64,000 nucleotides of DNA, from assembly GCA_921293015.1 (NCBI GenBank), contig OV121087.1:39480630-39544629 (forward strand), written 5' to 3'. Below, piece by piece: positions 41,570 to 55,400 of this stretch. This stretch comes from Phorcus lineatus. Its lineage: Eukaryota > Mollusca > Gastropoda > Trochida > Trochidae. Numbering within the stretch: the stretch's first letter is position 1; each line of letters begins with the position of its first letter. The notes below the pieces were generated by a model, which made no database searches, had not been told where the DNA came from, and worked only from the letters and a program-made list of their open reading frames with translations. The position numbers and the translations under genes are program-made.

Positions 41570-42320
41570 GTTTGAGATGAAATGCAATATTTGATTCTAT
41601 AGAAATAGACGGAATGTGTGTAGCAAATTTTTCAAAGAATGTTAAACATTTCATAACTGCAGCAGAGATTAACTGCAGAGATAATGGCCTCTGAAGCCTT
41701 TGTTGGAAGAAAATGCATAGATTGGAAACATGATTAACTGCAGTATCTGTATGCTTATATCTTGTCTTTTTTAAACTTTGTCTTTGAAGCTTCCTCCTTT
41801 CATCATCTTCAGGGAAATAAAAGTTTCAAATTTTTGCTTGTGCCGGTATATGAACCCTTCTTGTCATTTTCTTTCCAAAAGATGCGACGAAAACTTTGCA
41901 TGTTGTCTTACCAGTTAAGTGAAGACAAGACCTTAACTTAGCGGACCAATCACAAAAGTGTTGAAAAAGAAAGTTAATGGTGATCATGTTGAAATGATTG
42001 TATAGAAGTTACTTGCCCCTAGTGTCTGATACCAAAAGCATTTGTTAGAGGCCTTGAGATTGGGTAAGTGTCCCTATGTCATAACATGTCACTATACGGG
42101 ATGTTCTCAGACCATGTTAGACTTTATATTCATTAATCTGCAGTGACATGTAAAGAAAGACCCCAAAACTTGAATCTACGATTCTAATTTTTCTGTGATC
42201 AAGATGGCTATGCTTGCTTATAAGGATGGCTATCGCAACTCATTTCATTGCCATTTATTGCGATACAGAAAAGTATATTGCTACATTGTATATGCATTGC
42301 GATATATTGGTAGTCAAATT
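41570..42320. other. Spacer before the segmental duplication
   Basis: AT-rich, with no coding exon or intact element that I can recognise. Confidence 0.5.
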
Positions 42321-43686
42321 TTTTATTTACCATGTTCTTTTGAATAAATAGCAGAGATCAAGGCTCGGCTGTCTGTCTTTTTGAAAAGGGAGATATTTCA
42401 ATGACTGGCTATGAGCATAACACATTTGAACTATTTTCACTTCATAACTTTTTTTTCGACTATTTTACTGCAACTTTAGATGTAATTTTGAATCGTCATA
42501 TATATTGGAAATTTTCAGAAGTTTGTACCAGTACACATCATGTTCTTTATGTATTTCAATGTACTGATATCAATCGATATCACCGTGCATGATGGCATTA
42601 CTTGCTTGTAATCTTGTTTATCATATTGGTGCTATTTGTTTGAATCAGTTGTGATCTTAATATGAGTTTTCGGTAAAATTAGCAGAAAGTCTCGAACTTC
42701 AAACTGCCAGAAAAGTCATTTTTTTGGTTGACAACCCATTTCAAGAAACTATTAATATTTCAAAAGTTGAATTTTTTGCTAATGATATTTTTTGATTATT
42801 TGTATTGTTGATGAAAATCAAAATCCTGAAATGTTACAAGTTGTTTCAAATACTGAAAGCAAGAAATGCAATTTTAAATAACATCAAAAAAGCATTTCTT
42901 TCAGATCAAGTTCTCGCCTTAATGTTTTCACTGTGTATTCAGTCTGTTTGTGCTTTGTAAATTTATATCATTTATTATAATGATGACTGATTACTTTATG
43001 TACTTGTAAAGTTGTCCCAATATAAATACTGGAGTGATATATACTTTATTACAATAAAGATATATATTTTTGGTGTTTCTTATTTCCGTTAATTTATTTC
43101 CTTGATCATGGCAGTCAAGAAAACTAAAAAATGTTTTGAAAAAAAAATACATTAAAGGAATATACTCCAGCTTTTATATTTAAATAATCAAATCAGATCT
43201 TAAATCATTATTTTATCTTAAAGACCTTAAAGAACTTTCTTCATATAAATATGGCTTATGATTTATAATCATTAAGATTTAAGCAACCTCTATAGTTGTG
43301 TCATAAGCGATCTTATTAAAATAAGATCTAATATTGACGAAATAGGTTCCATATTATGGTGTCCATAAAATGTCACAACAACATTTATTAGATATCATTC
43401 ACATGAAATTTGGTCAAAATGAAAATTTTGGCTCATCAGGAGTGAAAGACAATAAGAATAGAATGATTTGATAGTTTTATCATACATTTCAGGTAAGTTT
43501 GTTTTCCACATTCTACCGTTTCCTTTCGTTTGCCAAAGCATACTGGAGAACATGGAATAGCAAATTAATGAAATAATTTTAAGAAAGTGCCCCCTCTTAC
43601 CTCGACCTTCAACTGGAAAATGCTTCCAAATGATTAAAAACACATTTTCCTCAGGATAGATATTTTACAACTCTTTAGAATGACAG

Positions 43687-44325
43687 CTTTAAAGTGACAC
43701 AGAGTATGTTTTGTGATTTTTAATATGGCTTTAGTAAGAGTCAAAATACGTTATGACCTGAGTCAAGTTAAAATCGCGTTCCGAAACATGCATCTTTTTT
43801 TCTAAAATGTCAAAATAATGATACCGTATTCGACTTAATAACCGCCCACTCCCCTATAAGCGCCCACCCACCACGTTTTTGACTAAACAATATGCGTCCT
43901 GATTTAGCGCCCACCTCTCAACATTGCTTACCTTGCATGCTGATTCATTGAAGAAGGTTTTTCAGTCTTGCAATAAGTCTTTTACTCCCACTAAAGTGAA
44001 GAATACAGGGTATTTCAAGACCCCCAGCCACCACCAAAATGATAAAAGTTATAAAACCATATTTCAAAGACATGTGTATCGTAAGAAAACACTTTCAAGA
44101 CTAAACTTGAGGACAATTTTTATCGTTTTAATTAGCGCCCCCTTTTACCAATTTTTTAAGCGCCCCGGGCGCTTATCACGTCGAATACGGTATTTTCTTT
44201 TTGTTCATCGTTAATCGGAAAACGGCTCTATAAATGTTAAGAATTTGAAATTATGTGTCCATGTAACGTGAATATTAGTTAAAAGACCTGCTTAACACTA
44301 TCAATTAATGTTTGTCTTTGTATCT
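43687..44325 (+). repeat. Dispersed repeat R, copy 2, split by a nested MITE
   Basis: R sequence runs 43,687-43,823 and resumes at 44,193. Segmental copy 2 lacks R at the matching place (about 53,702), so R entered copy 1 after the duplication or was lost from copy 2. Confidence 0.75.
43824..44190. mobile_element. TA-inserting MITE (Tc1/mariner type) nested in R
   Basis: 367 bp with ends CCGTATTCGACTTAATAACC and GCTTATCACGTCGAATACGG, flanked by TA. The uninterrupted sequence at 34,437 (TTTTGATATTTTC) has one TA at this point. Confidence 0.88.
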
Positions 44326-45300
44326 GCCTGAGGAGAGAAAGCTACTGATTAAATGAAATCAAGGCTCTCTCCATGGGTTACATAATTTGATTTGTAGCGT
44401 AATCTATTTTCCTCAAGGTCTGATAAGTTAAGTCCTACATTCCTTTGAGAAAAAATTAACTATTTAGATATGCTGAGTGGCTCATTCTCATCACAATCTG
44501 TACAATTATAACCAATTAATGTCAGTCATGCACAAATTTGAATCAATTAGTATATGTCAACCAAAGGATCTATAGAGGTCAAATTGATTAAATTTTTTCC
44601 CTTAAGATTGAACAGTTGCCCCCTTAATTGAAACAGGATTTAATATAAAGAATATGGTACAATGAATTCATTACTTACAAGGCATGGAATTCAAAACACC
44701 TAATGGAAATATATTGTTGAAAACAAATGTCATGACAAGAAATCATATGCAATCAACAATAAAGATCCTATGCTAGTAGAGGTTAAATTAAGTCAACACT
44801 AGTAACCAGCAGAAATCTGGGAGGTTAACCCTCCCCCTTTTGAATTTTTAATATACCCCCCATTGAAATTTCCTGGGTTTGCCTGGATTGATGTCTCTGT
44901 TATTGTTCTTTGTTTTAGAGTACACGTCCTTTTAACATACATATATACTTTTAGTTACAATCTACTTTTGTTTTATATTTCAGGTCATATGTCTATTAAT
45001 TCTTAACATAAGAGAAAGACAGATATACTTTTTAATGTTTCATTCTTAGGAACAACCTTTTACAAAACACTTCTTCAAAAAGGACTTGTTAACAGAAATT
45101 TAAAGAGGTAATGATTTGATCAATCAATGATAAGTTTCGTGAGCTTTACAATCAAAACAAATCTTAAATTTTTTATCATTGAGTAGTGGTTACTCGTTAG
45201 TGTAAGTGAATTGATTAATCAAGTAGCTCCAATTCCACCGATCTACACGTCACTCAAAGCGTTAGCGATCGCCTATACCAGCCTTTGTTGTGAACCGACA

Positions 45301-45316
45301 CCCCCCCCCCCCCCCC
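45301..45316 (+). repeat. Poly-C run
   Basis: Sixteen consecutive C bases; the length may be unreliable. The matching part of segmental copy 2 lacks it. Confidence 0.9.
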
Positions 45317-46985
45317 AAGATTAGTTTCTTTTTGGGATTACATTCAGTTACATCAGTAGCCAATTTAATTTCAACCAAACATTAAAAAAAAAATCATTTT
45401 TAACTACATGTATTTTGTTCATTTATCAGGCATTTTTTATTCTTATCATGCTGGTACATTGATCATATTTATGTATACAAAGAGTTTATTTCCCTCAAAT
45501 GTTTTAGTCTTGAGAGTAGCTGCACCCACAAGCCAGTGTTGATACATTTGACACTGACCCCTCAAAAACTTTGTGGCTGGAATTTTCCCGCAAACTATTG
45601 AACATTTCTTCTCCGAAACAAAAAGGTAGGTACGTGGCAAATGTTGTTGACACACCTTCAAATACAGGAAAGCCACTTTGGCACTATCGCACTTTAAATT
45701 TCTCTCTTTAAAAAAACGAGTTGTGCCTTCCCAGGGAATATTATTTTTTTTCGGAAACTCAGATGTGTAATTGGCCATCAAACACTCCCATCCAACCCGA
45801 TTACCAAGTGGTTGTGACTTGGAACCATATTATTTCCATCCAATCAAGAGTCGTCTTCTATTTCAAATGATTTAAATAATATGAATTATGTGCGTTTCGC
45901 ACAAGTGAAAAAGCACAACCCGACAACAAAACAGCGTTTCTGATTGCACAAATTATTTTGTTAGAAACCAATGATGAATCACAATCAGCTTATTGGAAGA
46001 CATACATAGAGAATGGACTCTTAACCCATGTAGATAGGTTGTAAAAATGATACTAATGTGCATGTTAAAGACAAATGCGTTTTAGATGAAACACCATTTA
46101 TTATATAATACAAATAAAAATAAAATATTACAAATAAAACAAAGAGTAAAGAATATTGTAGAAAAATGAAATAGACCATACTTGAACTAAAATATCTAAT
46201 GTAAATAATGGAAAGAGTAAAGACTATTGCAGAAAAATGGACACTGCCTAAAAAAATTATTAAAGGATACAGATCAAAACTTATCAATTAAATTGAAAAA
46301 AACCCCAAACATTAATCACATAGTTCTATCAGAATTTATCATTTATAGACCAAGATAGAAGAATTACAAAACCCACATTTATGTTTTGCCAATGTTTTGC
46401 ATCCCACAAGACTCAGGGAGTTGTTGTATGTTTAGAAATCTACTGACTATTTGATAACCACGACAAAAGGGAGATAACCGCCTCATCGACAGCTTCAACG
46501 TCATGCTCATTCAAGGAGGAAACGTTCAAGGCAGTCATTCGTTTCAGCATGGCCTACAAATACTCACGTTCTTAATTGTTTTTCAAAATTTTCAGTATAC
46601 GGCGAAGTCAAACAGTGTTCAATTCAGTTCAGTTGAGTGTTTAATTTTTTAATTTTTATTTTTTTAAAATCTGTTTTGAAAGAGTTACTCCACTCAGAGG
46701 AAAACTATGACATTTACGAAGTTTCTTGTTTTTCTTTATTTAGACTCTGCACTACCCATAGACACAACGAGGTCTTCATCATAATGACCATTCACAAACT
46801 TTATACACTAAATTTAATTCGAATTCTATTTCTGTTGTAATTTTTCAATAAGATGTTTCTGCATGTTACTGAATATTTTTCAAATTAAAATAGTAAGATA
46901 ATTTGTGGGTATTTTATAATTTCGAAATGATTATCAAACCACCAGACAAGCGACCGTTTTTGCTAAACTTAAAGTTCTGGTATTG

Positions 46986-47232
46986 GGTGAGGTGAGGTGA
47001 GGTGAGGTGAGGTGAGTTGGTGTTTAACGCCGCTTTTAAAATTATTTCACTTAAATCGCGGCTGCTAGTATTATGGCAGGGAGAAAGCCCGCAACACCTT
47101 TGTGGCTATACATTGCGGTGAAACCTGCGAGCATCGGCTGGAACTAGCGAACCATGGGTGGTACTGCGCTGATATTCAGTGTAGCATTGCACCCAAACCT
47201 GACTTCGTGTAGAACAGTTCTCTACCACGGAC
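46986..47232 (-). mobile_element. tRNA-derived SINE in segmental copy 1
   Basis: Starts with five GGTGA tail units, then GTGTTTAACGCCGC, GGCTGCTAGTATTATGGCAG, AGCCCGCAACACC and GTAGAACAGTTCTCTACCAC. It is the reverse complement of the 38,390 family. Segmental copy 2 lacks it. Confidence 0.8.
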
Positions 47233-47861
47233 CTCTTGATCCGAAGCCGAATAGGCCATGCGTGGGAAGATGGACCTGTGTCTGAACATTTGGCAGGTTT
47301 GGCAGGCCAAGATGCCTAATACTTAAACAGATCTCATTATAATACGATACGGGTCTTGTGCAACAGATTGATCACATTATTTTGTACACGTAAGTTTCAA
47401 ACGACAACCTAAGGATCATTCAGACATTATCAATGGAGATTATAATAAAAACATCTGAACACATATGACAAACTCGTGATTCCATGTTTAGTTTATAAAA
47501 ATCTGCACAGAGTGCTTTTTCGAAAAAATCCATTTACACAGGTTTTTGTAATTAATGTTGAATGAAATAAGCATCTACCACATGCTTACGTTCATAAGGG
47601 CATGTATAACTTTTGAACTAAAAGTATTTCATCGAATGAGACAAACCTTTTAAACAGCTTTCCTTCCCTCTCAAGAAAATTAAACAAAACAAAAGCCTTC
47701 ATCATTTCCTTTGTACTGAAAATAATCAGAGTTCAGAATGAAAAAAATCATTCGTCATTTGGCCTAGAAAGCCCTACGTCAGTCATCGTAATATTTCTTG
47801 TTGTACCTCTTCTAAGGTAAAATTATATTATCATACCGTGAACTTAGAATATCTAAGGGAA

Positions 47862-49292
47862 CTAAGTGTTACACATGGGCATTGTTGCCAAGTTATTATC
47901 TGGAGCGGAATTTTTATCATCATCAAGAGAGAGTGTCATGTTTTTGAAGTGTCGGTAATACGATTCACATTGCTCGCACGAGCAACGTCCGTGAAGAACA
48001 GTTACTCTTCGATCTTCCGATATAAAGTCCCAGGATTCACTTGACTCAAACACCAGACCAGTGCCCGACATATCTACGTGGATCTCATGGGTGCAACATC
48101 TTAAATCTCCGATGTTAATTGGTTCACAGGAGGAATTCGAGGCACCTGCAAAGTTGTGCAAAATGTTTGGAATTGGTGTCATTTGCACGATGTCAATCTG
48201 CAGTTTGTCGGCGATGGTTGATTTACAAGTACGACTGTCAAGAAGACTAAAAGGCTTACAGTCGGTGACGGTGTGGTTGATGAAATTGGGGAGTGAGATG
48301 AACTCGTTTGGATATATACTAGTCATATTGTGACAGTAGATCCTGATCTTACGATAAGCTGTTTGTTGTGGAAAGATCCAATAATCTCCGTCAGTGTAAT
48401 TTGGATTACATTTCTTTACATCACTGCAGTTTTGAAAACGATAACAAAACTGACTGTTATTCCATTTGTCATTGCCTTTACATCTGACCGTCTTGTAACG
48501 TCTGAAGAAACCGGGTTTACATCTGACTTCGAAAATTGTTCGAGCAGGCCAAGGTCCAGGTCGACCATTTGTCACGATTTCTCCATTTCTGATAGAGGGG
48601 GTTTTATAACACGGTCCAGTGCATACAAACTGCGCCCATAGTCCAGATGCCTTGCAGATAGCTTTTCCGTACTTCCGGTAACCATGGTCACATGAATAGT
48701 TGAGTTGGAATCCTACGTCATGCTGAACTGGAAGTGTCAGAATTTCGCCATTTTGCAAAGATGGCGGATCATGACACTCAACCTGGCATGTCTTACGCCC
48801 GTTTTCAAGTTCCTGGCAGAAAGAATTTTCAGGGCATGAATGGTCACTGCAGAGACCAGCGATGCGTCCCGGCCATGTTCCTATGTAACTGAAGATATGT
48901 TGATCATCGACAACGTTTTGGACACTTTCTTCACTGCTGTTGTTGATAGTGATTGTCTTGTCCATGGTGTAACCTAGGGTGCCATTTCTGTTAATGCTGC
49001 TGCTGTTATTGATGGTGCCGTTGTCGTTATTTTTGAGGTTGTGATAATTTAATCCGCATTCAGTAGTATTTATGTTGTAATTGAACGATTGACATCTTAT
49101 TCGTAAGAGACACTCTTTAGCACAACCTATAAGACCTATATCACTGATGGTATAGAATGAAGTTTCTTCAAGGTGTTTTCCATGGAGAAGATCTCCGATA
49201 TAGCTCATACTTGTGCACATATTGGATGAAATTATTGGTTGAGCAGACCCAATGAGGATGAAAGTGAAGAGAAATATAGCACAATTCTTCAT
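47862..49292 (-). CDS. Secreted PAN-CCP-CCP-GON-like protein, copy 1 (single exon)
   Basis: An uninterrupted 476-residue frame. I start it at the MKNCAIFLFTF methionine, which opens a signal peptide and is shared with the second copy; the frame is open 21 codons further upstream. Order: signal (1-24); PAN/Apple-like domain (26-87) with CAKECLLRIRCQSFNYN; Asn/Ser-rich glycosylated linker (about 88-140); EGF-like remnant CSDHSCPENSFC; two sushi/CCP modules (about 173-228 and 228-283) with NGEI and the closing W..C; then a C-terminal Cys-rich region (about 289-455) whose DGDYWIF and RIYCHNMTSIYPNEFISLP resemble the GON domain of ADAMTS9/20. I see no protease domain or transmembrane segment. The likely role is extracellular or haemolymph recognition, which is inference. 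The lack of introns is notable beside its intron-rich neighbours. Confidence 0.82.
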   Translation of the reverse strand: MKNCAIFLFTFILIGSAQPIISSNMCTSMSYIGDLLHGKHLEETSFYTISDIGLIGCAKECLLRIRCQSFNYNINTTECGLNYHNLKNNDNGTINNSSSINRNGTLGYTMDKTITINNSSEESVQNVVDDQHIFSYIGTWPGRIAGLCSDHSCPENSFCQELENGRKTCQVECHDPPSLQNGEILTLPVQHDVGFQLNYSCDHGYRKYGKAICKASGLWAQFVCTGPCYKTPSIRNGEIVTNGRPGPWPARTIFEVRCKPGFFRRYKTVRCKGNDKWNNSQFCYRFQNCSDVKKCNPNYTDGDYWIFPQQTAYRKIRIYCHNMTSIYPNEFISLPNFINHTVTDCKPFSLLDSRTCKSTIADKLQIDIVQMTPIPNILHNFAGASNSSCEPINIGDLRCCTHEIHVDMSGTGLVFESSESWDFISEDRRVTVLHGRCSCEQCESYYRHFKNMTLSLDDDKNSAPDNNLATMPMCNT

Positions 49293-49371
49293 ATCGAAAT
49301 AACGACTTTCAGCTTTGACGATCACGGCCGACTGCCTGACTCTACACTTGTTCAATCCCTATATGGCATGT

Positions 49372-49466
49372 ACAGTCAGACCCCGATAATCCGGCCACCG
49401 ATAATCCGAATCTCGCAGTATCCGAACGGTAGCAAACTGTAACCAAACTAATCTCTACAGTTGTAT
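49372..49466. mobile_element. About 95-bp TA-flanked insertion upstream of copy 1 gene
   Basis: Sequence beginning CAGTCAGACCCCGATAATCC interrupts a stretch that in segmental copy 2 reads straight from GGCAAG into TATTTCTAATGACTGTCAGA (60,094-60,119). TA lies at both edges. The start resembles pogo/Tigger-type ends. Confidence 0.65.
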
Positions 49467-51132
49467 TTCTAATGACTGTCAGACTTGGTGATGTTTATAG
49501 AGGCTAACAAAGTCCCTTAGTGATGAAACAGCGCTGAAATGAAATATATCTGATTTTGATGGTTGTATAGTGATTATGAAGAAAATTAGCAATTGAATGT
49601 GTCTAACAACAAATCGTTGGAATGCAAACTGAATACACCATTTGAAAAAGGACGATTGGCAATACTTCTTAATTGAACATGACGGTTGAATGAATACATC
49701 TCATCTGTTTGAATTAGCTCTTTCCAGCCCAGTTATCTGATTCGATTCAATGACACATTTGTGTGAGAACTTTGTGCATTACTTTGAAATTGAGTTTCTC
49801 CGGAAGTATAGCTTTGTTTACTTGCTTGTGTAACCAATGCTTCCATCGATATATCTTTCTGAATACATTGGTTTTGATAGAATGTTTTGAATACTCAGTG
49901 AGCTATTATTCTCCTTCACTTCACTGTTCTTTTGATATCTATTCCAATTTCCTGAAAAAGTAATTCTTCGTTGTGGAATACAGTTTTATTTTCCAACTTT
50001 AAATTGTTTTGTCACTTCTGAAAAATAGATACTCATTTAGTTAAATATCTATATCACATTACACTAAGAGATAGATATTTCTTCTCAAAGTATACTTAAG
50101 TTTGCTAATTGATATTACTTTTAAATGTTGAAGCAACGATCTGTACAGATTAGAAAGCGATACAAATTGTTTAAGAATAATCACCCCTTACATAATGACA
50201 TCCATGGACAATTTCTACACCATTCGTCATAATTGTGAGTCATTACTATACCGTTGGGAAATCAACCATGTAGTATAAATTTACCATTTTGTATAAACCA
50301 ACTGGCATGATATGTAATAAAGTCGGAGATACGGAGTATAATGCATTGCTTGTATGTATCATTATGTTATTTCGTGTAGTGATATAGAACTTCATGAGCT
50401 AGAATATGAATTTTACATAATCTTACTCAATCAATGCCCTTTGAAGTACGGGCTCTTTGAATCGTGTGATCAGGTTCTTTCATGTGAAATGTGTTCATAT
50501 TATGGCAACAAATTAAAAAATGAAAGACTAATTTATTTCAATCTCTAAAATGCAGAAACTGATGATACCGTTAAAATACTTTATAACACCCTTTCATCAC
50601 GTGTTCTTTGATGTTATTTAACCTTTTATTCTTCCATTTCGTAAAACATATTTTAGTGTATATTAACTTTGACGAACGGTGATAATACATATACAATTGT
50701 TATACTATCAATGACGAATGTTTAATAACCTTAAGATAACAGTTATTGGTATTATACAATATTTCCCATAGCATTAAAAAGCAAATGTACATTACATTGC
50801 TGTTTTCATAAAATTTTCACCGACATACTTAAAATATAGATAATACTAATATACTACTAATAATTAAAAAGCACTTTCGATTTTTCTAAAAGTATCATTG
50901 TAAGTGATATGTTTTGCTTAATAAAAATTAATAAATTTGAAAAAAATTCAAGTTTTAAAATATTTGCTTTTGTAATAAATTAAACTTAAACATCATGCAG
51001 AGAGATTTCCCGAGGAAGGTTGTCAAATGAAACTATCTGATTTACTATTCTCTTCTGACTTTAGATTGTTTTACGCATAAAACATTAAACTTTTAAATAT
51101 CATTCGCTATTTCCGGTGTACAATCAGTATAA

Positions 51133-52255
51133 ACGAACAAGGAGAAGGCATATTAAGTTTCAATGACAATTTTCCAACATGATTAGTCAAGTGTTGTAAA
51201 GTTTGGTGCATTTCAACCTATCAACAAAGTAATTGAGTCGTGGTTTCAGATATGGCCAGAAGGCTTGAACAGGAACTAATCAATAAAGTTTGATAATTGT
51301 AATGAGACTAAATGTCAACGTCATTTTGAAATAAATTCCTATCTAAAACTAGTTTGGAAGGTATATCATTATATTAGTAAAGACTACAAAATGTTGGACT
51401 TCGATTCTATGTGAACAACATTGAACGTGTACATTCATGTTAATAGTATTTCGTAATTTCATTTCAGAAAGTGGATATTTTATTTTGATCTTTAGGTTTA
51501 CATCGTCCTGTTGCCTGTTTAATAATCCGTTTCATTGCAAGAGGTAGAATCTGTATTTCTTTAAGGTTCTTAAATCGTTGGAAATTTATGTCCAATGAAT
51601 ATTCCTGCAGATGGGAGCTAGAAAATTTAGCATCCTATTATATCATCTGTCAAGTTATGTTTTTATCATGAACCAATAACATCAATAAAACTAAGGACAT
51701 TAATATGGATGCTGCTCAAAGATGTATTCACATTCTCTCAACAGCATGTGTCCAAAGAGATCAATAATTTGAACCTGAGCATTTTCTTTATTGATCTTTG
51801 ATCTATCGTCTGCTGGGGAAAATGCTAGAAAAAAAGAGATTTTCCTTCTATATCCACATAAACTTTATGTTACCAAAGTTTATTTCCATCGTAACCAAAT
51901 GTTACGTTTTAGAATGTCAGTTTTTCATTGGTAAGGCGGACTTTGTTCACATATAAAGACATTGTATTCATGGAATGTGTCATTTTTAAATCATGGTACA
52001 GCCACAAGATTTCTGTTTGTATTATTTAGTTTATATTTGTTTATATCTTTATTTATACTATTTTATTTCTTTGACTTATAATTTTCTTTGAAAAGAAATG
52101 GTGGAGGCTGAATGTCTGTTAATGATGTCCGCTCAAACATCATGAGAAACACGCTGACGTCGAGAATACAGTAACTGCAGGAGGCAATCAGCTCACACTG
52201 CACAGGGTACCTCACTCCAACAAGAGAGCTCAAGACACAATAAACTTATGATTGC
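51133..52255. other. Spacer between segmental copies
   Basis: About 1.1 kb without counterpart at the far end of copy 2. I recognise no gene or intact element. Confidence 0.55.
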
Positions 52256-52257
52256 AT

Positions 52258-52440
52258 AGCTCCAAAGTGACACAGGTATTTTTCATGATATTTTTTGTTT
52301 CTTGAGTAAAAACAAAAATGTCACATGTCAGGAGTAAAGTTCAAATTGCTTCCCTAAACTTGAATCTTATCTCAAAAATGCCAAAATCATGATATTTTAT
52401 TGTTCCAATGATAATCGAAACATAGTTATTTGATATGCGT
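52258..52440 (+). repeat. Dispersed repeat R, copy 3 (partial)
   Basis: CAAAGTGACACAGGTATTTT through AAAATGCCAAAATCATGATA, at the left border of segmental copy 2. Confidence 0.7.
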
Positions 52441-55400
52441 AATTTATTTACAATGTTCTCTTGGATGGAGAGCAGCAATCAAGGCTCGGCTGTCCGTCTT
52501 TTTAGAAAGGGAGATATTTCAATGACTGGCTATGAGCTTAACACATTTGAACTATTTTCACTTCAAAATTTTTTCCCCGACTATTTTACTGCAACTTTAG
52601 ATGTAATTTTGAAACGTCAAATATATTGGAAATTTTCAGAAGTTTGTACCAGTACACATCATGTTCTTTATGTATTTCAATGTACTGATATAAATCGATA
52701 TCACCGTGCATGATGGCATTACTTGCTTGTAATCTTGTTTATCATATTGGTGCTATTTGTTTGAATCAGTTGTGATCTTAATATGAGTTTTCGGTAAAAT
52801 TAGCAGAAAGTCTCGAAAAGTCTATTTTTGGTTGACAACCAATTTCAAGAAACTATTAATATTTCAAAAGTTGAATTTTTTGCTAATGATATTTTTTGAT
52901 TATTTGTATTGTTGATGAAAATCAAAATCCTGAAATGTTACAAGTTGTTTCAAATACTGAAAGCAAGAAATGCAATTTTAAATAACATCAAAAAAGCATT
53001 TCTTTCAGATCAAGCTCTCGCCTTAATGTTTTCACTGTGTATTCAGTCTGTTTGTGCTTTGTAAAACAATATCATTTATTGAAATGATGACTGATTCCTT
53101 TAAGCACTTGTTGTCCCAACATTGATGTTGGAGTTGATATATACTTCATCACAATACAATTATATATTTTTGGTGTGTTGCTTATTTCCATTACTTCCTT
53201 GATCATGGCAGACAGAAAAGTGAAAAATAACCTGTTTCGCTCCCACTGTCATGTTGAAATATGGCTCATGATAAATAATCATTTAGATTTAGGCAACCTC
53301 TATAGTTGTGTCATAAGCAATCTTTTTAAATTAGTTATAATATTGACGAAATAGGTTCTAGATTATGTTGTGCATAAAATGTCACGACAGTATATATATA
53401 TTAGATATTATTCACATGAGATTTGGTCAAAATGAAAATTTGGCTGGTCAGGAGTGAAAGACAATAAGAATAGAAATAATTGATAGTTTTATCATTTATT
53501 TCAGGTAGGTTTGCTTTTTCCCATTCTTCCGTTTCATAGATGTCTTTGCCAAAGCATAATTGAGAACATGGAATAGAAAATCAATGCTATAATTTTAAGA
53601 AAGTGCCCCTCTTACCTCGGCCTTTAACTGGAAAAAGCTTCCAAATGATTAAAAAAAAACCATTTTCCTCAGGATAGATATTTTACAACCATTTAGAATG
53701 ACGCCAATAAGTGGAAACAATCTAGATGAAAGTGATTATTGTGGAGGAGAGAAAGCTACTGGTTAAATGAAATCAAGGCTCTCTCCATGGGTTACATAAT
53801 TTGATTTGTAGCGTAATCTATTTTCCTCAAGGTCTGATAAGTTAAGTCCTACATTCCTTTGGGAAAAAATTAACTATTTAGATATGCTGACTGACATATT
53901 CTCATCACAATCTGTACAATTATAACCAATTAATGTCAGTCATGCACAAATTCTAATCAATTAGTATATGTCAATCACAGGATCTACAGAGGTCAAATTA
54001 ATTAATTTTTTCCCTTAAGATCAAACAGTTGCCTTCTTAATTGAAACAGGATTTAATATGAAAAATATGGTACAATGAATTAATTACTTACAAAGCATGG
54101 AATTCAAAACACCTAATGGAAATATATTGTTGAAAACAAATGTCATGACAACAAATCATATGCAATCAACAATAAAGCCCAATGCTTCATAAACGAGGAG
54201 GTAAACCCTCTCCCTTTTGAAATTACCTTTAACAGATGATTCCACAATTATTAAGGACACCTTGATATTTATATATATATTTATTTGTATGAATTTAAAT
54301 TGTCTGTATAAACTTAATGATTTTTTAAAAACAAAACTAGTTTTATGTTATTCATTTGTGTAAGAGCTGGAGTTTTCAGTGAATAATATGAAGGAAAATA
54401 ATTATAACCATCATTTGAAAATCTTTTCTCAACAACATGTGTAATTTAATTACAATACAATTCAAAAAGGACTTGTTAACATAATTTTAAATGCATGAAG
54501 GGTTGATCAATCAGTGATAAGTTTTCTGAGTCTTACAATCACAACAAATCTTAATTTTTTATCATTGATTAGTGGTTAGTGTAAGTGAATTGATTAATCA
54601 AGTAGCTTTGATTCTACAGATCTACACGATTTGACTTCGATGACGTCACTCAAAGCTTTAGCGATTGCCTATACCAGCCTTCATTGTTTCAGAAAGACCA
54701 TTTTCGCTGCTCAGGGTTTGTCCAACATCTCTCCACAATAAATGCCAATTGAAATTCAGAAGCATTGGCGATTCTTATGAGACTGCTGGTAACTTTTGAT
54801 GAATATGAACAGTTATTTAATTTTGTGTCGCATGACTTTGCTTAAATTACAAGGTCACGTGATTCCCAACATTTTGTATCCCCCCCTCCCCTCTAAAATA
54901 AAGGGTTTAAACACTTTAGGTGGATTAGTTTTTTTTGCGGATTTGATAAGAATCATTTATCAGGCATTTTTTGGATTTTCATCATGCTGGTATATTAATC
55001 ATATTTATGTATACAAAGAGTTTATTTACCCCAAATTTTTTAGTCTCGAGAGTAACTCATAATCTCCTCGTCGGAAGACATACATTGGGAATTGACTCTT
55101 AATCCATGTACATAGGTTGTAATAAATGATACTAATGTGTATGATAAATATAAATGCGTTTTAGATGAAACAACATTTATTATATTTCTTTATGTTTTGA
55201 CAAACACGTGTACAAATAAAACAAAGAGTAAAGAATATTGTAGAAACATTAAATGGACTATACGTGAACTAAAATATCAAATGTTGATAATTGAAAGAGT
55301 AAATAGAATTTCAGAAAAATTAAAAAAATACATAAAAACATTAAATAAAGGATGAAAAGGTACTATACGTGAACTCAAATATCTAATGTAAACAATGGAA

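Larger units (their letters stand above)
42320..51133. repeat. Segmental duplication, copy 1
   Basis: Long collinear similarity to 52,437-62,478. Anchors include AAGGCTCGGCTGTC (42,360 and 52,483), ATGGGTTACATAATTTGATT (44,374 and 53,789), the GON-like gene, and ATCATTCGCTATTTCC (51,098 and 62,440). Same orientation, so a tandem duplication. The copies differ by several mobile-element insertions. Confidence 0.9.

Noticed and set aside
45446..45781. 111-residue minus-strand frame, possibly a hAT transposase scrap
   Set aside because: Resemblance to the hAT C-terminus needed several imagined frameshifts; segmental copy 2 does not keep the frame.
42401..52713. Short similar open frames in both segmental copies (near 42,401 and 52,435)
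   Set aside because: Differences between copies are mostly amino-acid changing and there is no known domain. Shared openness follows from recent duplication.
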